A stretch of 64,000 bases of DNA from Phyllostachys edulis. Lineage: Eukaryota > Streptophyta > Magnoliopsida > Poales > Poaceae. The position numbers were made by a program, and so were the translations under genes. The notes under the pieces were generated by a model, which was not told the DNA's origin, did not search any database, and saw nothing but the letters and a program-made list of their open reading frames with translations. Below are positions 55,945 to 64,000 of the stretch, piece by piece (the stretch's first letter is position 1; each line of letters opens with the position of its first letter). The DNA is taken from NCBI GenBank assembly GCA_036346405.1, contig CM070551.1, positions 56,252,488 to 56,316,487 of the forward strand, in the 5' to 3' direction.

Positions 55945-56759
55945 TGATGAGGGCATCAACCCGCCGGATACGACCGCTACTCCATGTGCCAAGCAAGAGT
56001 TCATGCTGGATACGTTTTGGCATCCAGTTCGGCCTTCGGAATCAGCCTGATAGCACCAACTTAAAACATACATAACTTTCACATACGGAGTCCGTTGGAG
56101 GTCCACGAGTACTTGGTGGAAAGCTTATTTCGTCCTCTTTCCAACAGATCTGGTCTCACCTCCAAATTTCTTCTGCACTGACCGCAATCATCAAAAGAAG
56201 ATGTCATATCACCTATTTGGGCCAACTTGGGCTTTATAATCGTATACAACTTGGCCCATATGCCGACGGCCCACTTGGGGGCGTTTACTGTTCACATGAA
56301 CAGTAACACAATTTAATCCCACCCCTTTAGTTCTATTAGATGTGTGGCTCCTCATCCCCTATTTAAGGAGGCCGCACCCCCTCTAGTTTTCGGGGATTTT
56401 GTTTATGTTTAGTTTGCATTCGTTGCAACTTGTATCTTTTGTGTGTGTTGACTAGACCACCCAATTAAGATCCTTATTCAAAATCCCAATTCAATTCAAT
56501 ATTTCAATCCATATTTCCTATTTCAGATTGCTTTATCTTGTTCTTGCGTGCTTCTTCAGTGTATGTTGGAATCGACCTTCGTGGTCAGGTCATCCGAGTA
56601 TTCGTGCACGGTTGATAACGACTTATCAATCAGTTCAGCGATTGCGTGGTTTCGAGCCTTACGTGTTCGTAGCCAGGATCGTGAGAGTTGAGCGATGATT
56701 ACTGAACTTATCATTCTCATCGAAAGATCGGGCCAACAATAAGATCTTCGGGTTCATCA
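55945..56759 (+). repeat. Element E 3' LTR (815 bp)
   Basis: It starts TGATGAGGGCATCAACCC and ends GGTTCATCA, followed by the TSD GTCCC. TATA-like CTATTTAAGG at 56359-56368. Confidence 0.9.
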
Positions 56760-57785
56760 GTCCCGAACACCTCTGTGCAAACCGAGCTAGTCCCACGGAT
56801 CAGCAGCTAGCTCACATAGAAAACAAATGTGGTAACATCCATCAACGCATAATTATTATTAAACAACAAAGTTGATTATAAAAGCGGCTCAAGAGCAGAC
56901 AAAACCAAAACATAGTGGAAGACAAAGCGGTAGACCACACGACTCGCCACAGGTAGTCGTCTGGAGGGCTCAGCGTAGACGTCCTGGTCCTCTGGCTCCT
57001 CGAAGACATCCTCTCCTGCTCAACAGATTCAAGCAAGAGTGAGCATAACAACCGTGCTCGCAAGTCACACCCGTCAAGTAACAGATTGGAATGCATGCAT
57101 ACAAGGGTATCTCAAAGGAGGTCTTATAGGGCTGTCTTTGCATAAAGCCATGTTTCTTTCCTAATACTTGTACTAAGTTCCAAAGTAGTATACCGTAACT
57201 AAATTTCAGTTTTATAGTTGGGTAACATTCATCAACAAGTGGTGAAGGATACCCTCCTATCACAAAGCTCCCTGCCCGAAACCCATTTGGATAGACATCC
57301 AAAACCATTTCAAAGAGGTCTTTTGAAAGCAAAACCAAAATCTAACTTGGAGAAGCTTTGCTAGCAAGTCTATGACTGTGGACATGGCTATTCGAATAGT
57401 TTTACACTCTGCAGAGGTGTACAGCTTTACCCACAAGACACGATTTCTCTATTTTTTTGGCATCCATCGATACCACCGCCCACTACCGAAGGTAAGCAGT
57501 CTAGAGCTCGTGACAAGGCCTTTACAATGCGCCATTCCACCGCAGTCCCCCCTCACTAAGGTTTCACCCCTTGTGGATAGAAACCTGCAGAGTTCATAGG
57601 ACCCTCTTGTGCCAGGTGGGAATAAATAAAAGTAGGTCGTCAAGACACCCACACAACCAGATGGAACGACCATGGTGGAACATTGCAAATTAGTTGGCTA
57701 GGTCCACCCCACCCCGGACATGTAGTTGCATGGTAAGGCATAGCAAAATACACTCGAAGACCGGTCCTTAACTGACCCGGGCGAC

Positions 57786-60700
57786 TGTAACATCCCAATT
57801 TTCTGAGCTTTAAAAATCTTTTAATAGTTAGTAAGGAGAAAATTCACTATTTGGATTTATTTGAATTTAATTCAAAAGCTTAATATTGAACCTTATGCAT
57901 CAAAACAATTTAATATGATTAAAGTCAACATGAACAATAGTCAAAACTATTTTATTTGGGTTTTATGTGCTTGGATATATTTTCTAGATTTTTCTAGAAT
58001 TTTTCCAAGTTCATTTGCTAAGTTCTATTGCCTTTTGGAATTTCTGGTATTTTCTAAAATAGAAAATCTATTAAAAATCCCGGAATAGAGTTTGGGCCGA
58101 AACCCAAATCCTATTAAGCCAGCCCACTCTGTCAGCCAGTCTCGAGGCAGCCTTGCGTGCCACACCGATAACAGTGGTCCCCACCTGTCGGTCTCTCTCT
58201 CTCTCTCGCAGCGCTTGGCCGCTCCGGTCCCACCCGGTCCAAGAAGCAATGCCATTTCAAGACGTGGACTTGCCCGAGCCTCTCTCTCGCTACCTTGTGG
58301 ACCCCGCCACCACGTCATCACCGTCTTTGTCGCGGACACCGCGTCCATGTCCGAGCCGGACTGCGTCGCCGTGCCGCTCACGAATCCCCACCTCCCGTGC
58401 CTATTTAAGGACCGTGACCGCATCACGAGATTCGCATCCAACCCCACCGCCTTTTCCCTATAGTCGCCAACCCTAGCGTGCCGCCTCTTCGCCAGATTCG
58501 AAGCTTGAACCCTAGCGCCGACGTGAGCTTCTTCGTCGGATTCCACCGTCGTTGAGCACCCATTCGGGTTCGCCGCGTCGAGAGCCACCTGGTGCACGCA
58601 CCCGTTTCCCCAGAGACGCCCTGGTTCATCGTTGCTTCTTCAAGACGAGCCGCTCTGCCGCTTCAACCTCACCGCCGGCCATCCTCGTCACTTCCGTGTA
58701 CCCGTGAGCACACCATCGTGATCCCCGCGTTCCCCTCTACCCCCGGTACCACCCATTGCCGCTGGTTCGCCGTCGTTCGCCAGAACCTTGGTTCCCGTGC
58801 ACCGTCGCCATCGTCAATGTCAACGCCGCGTCAGCGCCACCTCGCCCTCCATGCTCGCGTGGCAGCCGCGTGGAGCCCCGTTAGCGTCCACGTGTGTGTA
58901 CGCGTGGCGGTCCAAATCTACACTTGTGCGTTGGTTCGGTGGACTTGGTCTACCGTGTACCGTGAGGCTGACATGTGGGTCTCAGATGTCAGTATTTTCT
59001 TTTTATTTTCTTATTTCGGAAATTCTATTGCTGACGTCATCGTTGCACAATAATCCGATTTTTCTTTAGATAAATAATTCGGAATAATCCAATTATTAGG
59101 GTTTCTTTTAGATTCAAACTTTCAAAGCCCATATATTTTGCATCCGAACTCCGATTGGGTCCATTCAAATTTCTAAATTCAAGATCTATTTATTAGGGTT
59201 TTTTATTTAATTTTTTGAGTTGTTTTGCCTCTGTTATTCATTTATTTTGTTTGTTTGCTTCGTTTGCGAGTAGACGTCGATACTTCGGGAATATTTGAAG
59301 AAGAAGGAACACCTCAAGAGCAAGATCAGTACCTAGACCTATTCCAAGGCAAGTTATACATTTGATCATGTTGAATCCAACTTTTCTAATATTACTTTGA
59401 TTCAAATTATTGCATTTACTTTAAGTATGTATTTAAATGCTTTTAGGTCTAGTTATTAATCCAATTTGTTATATCCACCTTGCTTAATTGTTATGTCTTA
59501 ATCTTTTGTCACCCTAGATTGGTTCATTACTAGTTGGTATTATCATAGCACCAACGTGGATTGGTTAGATACGATTAGTCTGCTTAGCCATGCCACGAGT
59601 CATCATCTCATGTGAGTTGCAAATATAAATCTAACTAAGTGATTATAGAACTATGTGATAAATCTGCGTATACTATGTGTTGTTACTCGTTGATGGTATA
59701 TGTTGCACTTAACCAACAGGGTGGGAAAGGATTTAGACTGAGACAAGTGGACTGTGTATTGTTATGGTGGATCTGTGTGCATGGGCATAAAAATCTGTGT
59801 GCATAGGGATTTGTAGTAAATTGGAAGTCTTGCCTTGGTCAATTAAGGACTTAACTTTGTGCGTCATTGAACTGAGCCTTACTATAAGACCACAAGCCTG
59901 GTATGGGACGGGCCTAACTTTGTAAGTTATGGAGTCTTGACATTGCTACTCAGGCTGTAGGTTAGACTGTGTTGATTGGGTGGAGGTGTGCTACTAGGTA
60001 GTACATCGCGGGACGGTTCGTCGCTTCCCTGTCCAATGGTGTGTGTCATACCAATCGCTGTGGATGGCTTGGATGATGGTTCGTAAGCACACTGGGGGTG
60101 TTAATGCCAAGATGAAGTTTCTGAAATGTTTTGTTATGGCTAGTGCTTGCTACACTAGTTGTATCTTGTGGGTAAAGTGTACAAACTCTGCGGAGTGTTA
60201 AATCAATCTCTTCGAATAGCCGCGTCCACGGTCATGGACATGCTCGAGGATTTCACACGAGGGGTAGATTTTTATAAAATGTGTAGGAAGGGAGCTATGT
60301 GATTTATGTCATATGGCTATGTGAATAACCTATTTAGGCTATGTGTCTTTGTGAAAACAAACTGTTAAATTACTATTGTTCAATTGTTTTACTTATGCTT
60401 TCAATCTATTATTTGTATTCAAATTGCAAATGTTGTATTTCTGCAAAAGAACCACAGAAGCCATTCCTTTGGAATAAGCCATCATGTATACTTGCATTTC
60501 TGTGGTATGACTTGCGAGTACGGTTGTGTACTCAAGCTTGCTAAATCAAATCAATAGAAGAGGAGGAGGAGTCGCCTGCCTTCGAGGAGAAGTTCGTTGA
60601 AGGTGCTTGATCGTAGGGTCTTGATCCCAGTCGGTTGCCTCTGGTGAATTGATGGGATGCCGCTACTGTTTCTGTTTCCGCTGCTATTTAATTCTCTGTT

Positions 60701-60895
60701 AGCCCTGCGTGGCTTATTAGTGTAAACTCGACCATAAGATCAAAACCCTTATTTGATAATCAAATTATTCGTTTATGCTATTAATCGCCTTGTGTGGATC
60801 AATATTCATCTATGTTGAAACTGTTTGCACTAGCGTGATCCTGGACTAGTGCATTATACACAGAGGGTCCAGAATTGTATTTTTGGGTCTCGATA
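57786..60895 (+). repeat. Element C 5' LTR (3.1 kb)
   Basis: It starts TGTAACATCCCAATTTTC and ends TCTCGATA. TATA-like CTATTTAAGG is at 58401-58410, after a GC-rich segment. The conserved motifs TTCGAATAGCC (60212-60222) and GAGTAC-n6-GTACTC (60516-60533) are present. ORFs at 58092-58463 and 58592-59053 are in the LTR and show no recognisable protein. Confidence 0.85.
58401..58410 (+). promoter_or_regulatory. TATA-like box of element C
   Basis: CTATTTAAGG followed by ACCGTGACC; likely core promoter of the LTR. Confidence 0.5.
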
Positions 60896-60899
60896 GAGG

Positions 60900-60912
60900 T
60901 GGTATCAGAGCC
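60900..60912 (+). other. Primer binding site of element C
   Basis: TGGTATCAGAGCC is an exact match to the initiator tRNA-Met 3' end over 12 bases. Confidence 0.85.
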
Positions 60913-61110
60913 ATACTGACTATAGGTCTTGACCTTTGTTAGATCGGCCGTCTTAGAGAGTCCAAATTATTTTCTTAAGAAAAATTAACTTGGAAGATTA
61001 ATTGAATTGCTTAACTCCTCTCATGTCTCTCTTGACTCAACTTTTGCTAGAATCTTTTTCCTCTCCCCGCTATTTTAACTTGGTTCGTATCCTCTTGTCT
61101 ATCTTAACAG

Positions 61111-61830
61111 ATGCTTCATACCTACGGTGAGCGCAAAGGCGGACTTGCCGCAGAGTTGTGGAAGCTATTGCAGGTACTTGGAGGCTTTGATCGTCCCATG
61201 TATCGTGGCAACCGTTGGGTGGTCAACGGGCAAGATCGTGGAGTGATCTGCCGTCTGACTATCTATGCGAGGGAGAAAACTAAAGCCAGCCAGCCTTTGA
61301 ACCTCTCCGTCAGAAGGATCAACTTCTCAGAAAGAATTCAAGAGTCATCACGCCTTGCCATTCTCAGGATCTGCAACATCTACGCGCGTAAGCTACAAGA
61401 TATTGTCTTTCGCTACCATCCTAGAGCTGCAGCAGTGGATCTACCAGCACGCTACCCATCCACGAGTGGAGAAGGCAATGCAACAGTGGTGCACCTTGCC
61501 TAGTTCTCAGCTGCTCAGAAGGAGTCGCTTGAGTTGGTCGCCGCCGAACTGAGTGTGTCTACGAGACCTTGGACCGAGTAGAAGAAAGGATCGCTGTTCT
61601 AGAGTAAGCTCTCTACGGTCAGCATGAGCCAGAGGATGATCAAGAGGAGGAAGATCCGGAAGAACCAGAAGAGGACCCAGAGGAAGATCCGGAGGAGGTT
61701 CCGGAGGAGCCAGCAGAACCTATAGAGCCGGAGGAGCTAGTTGTGGCCGCTCCAAGCACGCATGTTCTCTTTGCACGATCTGGGGCATCGAGAATCGGTT
61801 CTTGAGGATGCCGGCTCACTTCGAGTCTCA
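61111..61830 (+). pseudogene. Element C orf0
   Basis: Frame 61111-61503 starts MLHTYGERKGGLAAELWKLLQ, with GGFDRPMYRG, RLTIYARE and SRLAILRICNIYARKLQ, which aligns with orf0 of B. A frameshift follows and an acidic tail (EEDPEEPEEDPEEDPEE-type, about 61630-61735) completes it. Position between PBS and gag, order of parts and acidic tail are the same as in B. Function is unknown. Confidence 0.6.
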
Positions 61831-62135
61831 AGCAGTGGGAGCACCATTGTGGCTGTGGAGGCTACCTTAGCGACTGAGTTTGCTAGAGTTCAGTTGTTAG
61901 GCTTAGCCAGTCTAAGTTAGGAGAGTTTCCCTTTAGGCGGTAGTTTGTGTGCTTATGTTCGTTGTTTTTCTTGTGTGCGAGTATGAGTTGCAAAGGCCCT
62001 TAGGCATTGTTGCAGCCATGCTAAGTCCCTTAATAAAGTATTTCAGTTGGTTTTCTTGAAGCCGTGTTTGTTGGTTTTAATCCACCCCCTCGATTAGTTC
62101 TTAACTCATCTTGTGCTTCCTACCTTACCTAACCC

Positions 62136-63250
62136 ATGGAGCTTCATCAGATGGTCCAAACAAGTCATGCCGCTACAAGTGGATCTGGAACTCAGGAATC
62201 AGATCAGAATGAGCAGACCCCCGTAGTAGCAAATCTGCCGCGAGCACCCCCTCTCGACTTGTAGAACTTTGGAGCTTTCATGGCAACACAGACGCAGATG
62301 ATGTATTCCATGATGAATCAACTACAGAATATGAGCAATCAGAACAACAACAACAGTCATCACAATGGAGCACTAGTTTCTCATGGTCACCATGGGTCGT
62401 CCAAACTTGCTGAATTCATGAGGACCCGTCCACCAACTTTCTCTGGACACGTCTCGCCAGTAGAAGCTGATGATTGGCTTCGCGTAATTGAGAGGAAACT
62501 GCTGATCACTCAATGCAGCGACCATGAGAAGGTATTGTATGCCACTTATCAGATGGAGGGCATAGCCGCTGAATGGTTAAAGAACTTTTGTGCAGCGCAT
62601 GAGGCGCCGCGAAATATCACTTGGGAGGAATTTTCCACCGCTTTCCGTCGGTATCATGTACCTGAAGGGATAATGGATTTAAAGAAGGATGAGTTCCATG
62701 CTCTCAAGCAAGGAGCTATGTCAGTGACTGACTATCTGAATAACTTTTCTCAGCTAGCTCGCTACACTGCAGAGGATGTCGCCACTGACAAGGCTCGTTA
62801 GAGTCGCTTTCTGAAGTTTTTGAACTCAGGACTACAAGTTAATCTCCTTGCCCACACTTTTCCAGATTTCCAAGAATTGGTCAACAATGCATTGGTTATG
62901 GAAGACAAACGCAAGGAACTGGAGGACAACCGTAAACGGAGGATGGTTCAATAGGGAAGCCACCAGTCGCAACAGAGAGAGCAAGGATGATGCCGAAATA
63001 GAGTAATCGTTTTCCGCCGCAGAATTCTTTCAAGATGCCTGCACCAACATTAGCACCTCGTCCAACTACTCAGAACTTTCGCAACCCCGCGCCAACCAAC
63101 CCCAATCCAGGCAACAACCACCAGAATGTACCCAGAGTTTGTTATTCTTGCCATCAGCCAGGTCACTTCGCCAACCAGTGTCCGCAGAAGGGAACAATCA
63201 CTCCAGTCCATTTCAATCTTGGAGCTACACCCACCAAGACCCCGGCATAG
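62136..63250 (+). pseudogene. Element C gag with intact zinc knuckle
   Basis: The ATG at 62136 begins MELHQMVQTSHAATSG. The capsid region has LAEFMRTRPPTFSGH, EADDWLRVIERKL, AAEWLKNFCAAH and FRRYHVPEGIMDLKKDEF. The zinc knuckle CYSCHQPGHFANQC (63140-63181) has all CCHC residues. In-frame TAGs at about 62262, 62799 and 62953 replace expected Gln codons. A small indel between 62960 and 63030 shifts the frame for the last third. Confidence 0.85.
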
Positions 63251-63880
63251 AGCAACCAAGTTTCTCAGGGAACCAGTCAACTAGGAGGAGCATCTCAATC
63301 TGTGGTCAAAGGTCGTGTCAACCACGTCACTCTAGAAGGAGCTCAGGAAGCACCAGACGTCGTACTAGGTAAGTTCCTGGTAAATTCAGTACCTGCATCA
63401 GTTTTGTTTGATTCTGGAGCATCGCATTCGTTTGTTTTTGGAGTTTTTGCAACCAAGAATAAACTGAAAGTTATGCATCTTAAGCATACTCTGTTAGTCT
63501 AGTCACCTGGAGCAGAGCTAAGTTCTAAAGTGGGTTGTTTAGGAGCTAAGTTACTCATAGCGGGAGTTGAGTTTCTAGCCAACCTAATTGTTCTAGACAC
63601 TCAGACCTTAGATGTCATTCTTGGCATGGATTGGTTAGCCAAGCACAAAGCGGTACTAGATTGTGGTCGAAGAGCCGTTACAATCGAGGATACTAAGGGA
63701 AACAAGGTAGAGTTTCAAGCTACCTCAGTACGTGATGGACATCTGTTAGTCAATAGCCTGAAGACAATTGCTTTGGAAGATGTGCCTATCGTCAGGGAAT
63801 ATCTAGATGTATTTCTAGAGGAATTACCCGGAATACCACCAGACCATGCCATCGAGAGGGACAGCACCAATTTCTAAGAG
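63251..63880 (+). pseudogene. Element C aspartic protease region
   Basis: In the same frame as the zinc knuckle: GRVNHVTLEGAQEAPDVVLG, the active site VLFDSGASHSFVF (about 63400-63440) and LDVILGMDWLAKHKAVLDCG. A TAG at about 63500 replaces an expected Gln. The linker REYLDVFLEELPGIPPDH is followed by a loss of about 20 bases before RT, judged against B. Confidence 0.85.
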
Positions 63881-64000
63881 ACCCTATCGGATGCCAACCG
63901 ATGAGCTTGTGGAAATGAAGAAGCAAATAGAAGAACTTTTGGAGAAAGGTTTTGTGAGACATAGTTCGTCGCCTTGGGGAGCACTAGTTTTGTTTGTCAG
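63881..64000 (+). pseudogene. Element C reverse transcriptase, N-terminal start
   Basis: It begins SKRPYRMPTDELVEMKKQ, then EELLEKGFVRHSSSPWGAL, matching the RT entry of B (10200-10330). The window ends before the catalytic site. Confidence 0.8.

Larger units (their letters stand above)
51641..56759 (+). mobile_element. Element E: complete non-autonomous gypsy-type element (5.1 kb)
   Basis: The TSD GTCCC is at 51636-51640 and 56760-56764. The LTRs are 51641-52441 and 55945-56759, which are more alike than those of A, so it is younger. The order is PBS, GC-rich leader, gag, an orphan C-terminal region, polypurine tract, LTR. No protease, RT or integrase. It is the best-preserved example of the family that includes A. 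Confidence 0.92.
51508..57785 (-). mobile_element. LTR fragment F (minus), split by element E and cut by element C
   Basis: The left border TGTGATGACCCGG parallels TGTGAGCACCCGG of solo LTR 2. Segments 51508-51640 and 56765-57785 join across element E (TSD GTCCC). It contains CTATTCGAATAG (57388-57399) and a GAGCAC/GTGCTC relative of the second palindrome (about 57045-57062). It is broken at 57786 by the start of element C, and its other end may lie beyond the window. Confidence 0.7.
57786..64000 (+). mobile_element. Element C: second chromovirus, 5' part (runs off the window)
   Basis: It has a 5' LTR (57786-60895), PBS, orf0, gag, protease and the start of RT, in the same order as B. The left flank GCGAC (57781-57785) is a candidate TSD, to be matched outside the window. 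The LTR and orf0 are related to those of B but clearly diverged. Stops again fall at expected Gln codons. Confidence 0.88.

Noticed and set aside
58092..59053. Ser/Arg/Pro-rich ORFs as host genes
   Set aside because: They lie within the 3.1-kb LTR of element C, and no recognisable domain is present.

Overview
The window is grass-type (Poaceae) nuclear DNA made almost entirely of nested transposable elements. The evidence is: chromovirus-type Ty3/gypsy LTR elements primed by initiator tRNA-Met, CACTA (En/Spm) transposons with ATCACAGACGGTT-like subterminal repeats, CCG/CTCC-rich leaders, (TA)n-bordered hairpin MITEs, and pieces of plant genes with plant-style splice sites. No intact host gene, tRNA or rRNA gene was recognised. 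Nothing supports a prokaryotic system. Species is not resolved.

Layout: (1) 1-3032 holds worn LTR remnants and a copia-type 3' LTR. (2) 3033-4434 is the promoter and first exon of a 4-coumarate:CoA-ligase-like gene. It is interrupted by element A (4435-34075, TSD GGCGG), continues for 37 bp beyond the TSD, and is interrupted again by element D (from 34118). (3) A is split by element B (5796-31378), a chromovirus with orf0, gag, protease, RT/RNase H, integrase and chromodomain. B's integrase is split by a 12.8-kb CACTA transposon (12481-25259, TSD GAA) with TNP1-like and TNP2-like genes. The TNP2 gene is split by a 4.7-kb solo LTR (18139-22851, TSD ACATA). B's 3' LTR holds a second solo LTR (28188-30302, TSD AGATG). 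The nesting is therefore five deep: gene, A, B, CACTA, solo LTR.

(4) D (34118-41679) is a gag-protease-only element whose 5' LTR holds a 2.7-kb CACTA (34179-36884, TSD TCT). Its 3' LTR is cut off against a LINE endonuclease/ORF1 fragment (41680-43690, minus strand). (5) 44595-45990 is a truncated relative of the 2.7-kb CACTA with its hairpin modules in a different order. (6) 45991-51507 carries a MOB1-like gene fragment (minus strand) with a solo LTR (46209-50747, TSD AGATA). (7) 51508-57785 is a minus-strand LTR fragment (F) interrupted by non-autonomous element E (51641-56759, TSD GTCCC). (8) 57786-64000 is the left part of a second chromovirus (C), running off the window inside reverse transcriptase.

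The coding regions are decayed. In B, most premature stops sit where a CAG, CAA or CGA codon is expected, which fits deamination of methylated cytosine in silenced elements. A, D and E lack RT and integrase and would need proteins in trans. Boundaries given with a TSD are firm; ages, family names and functions of unnamed ORFs are inference.
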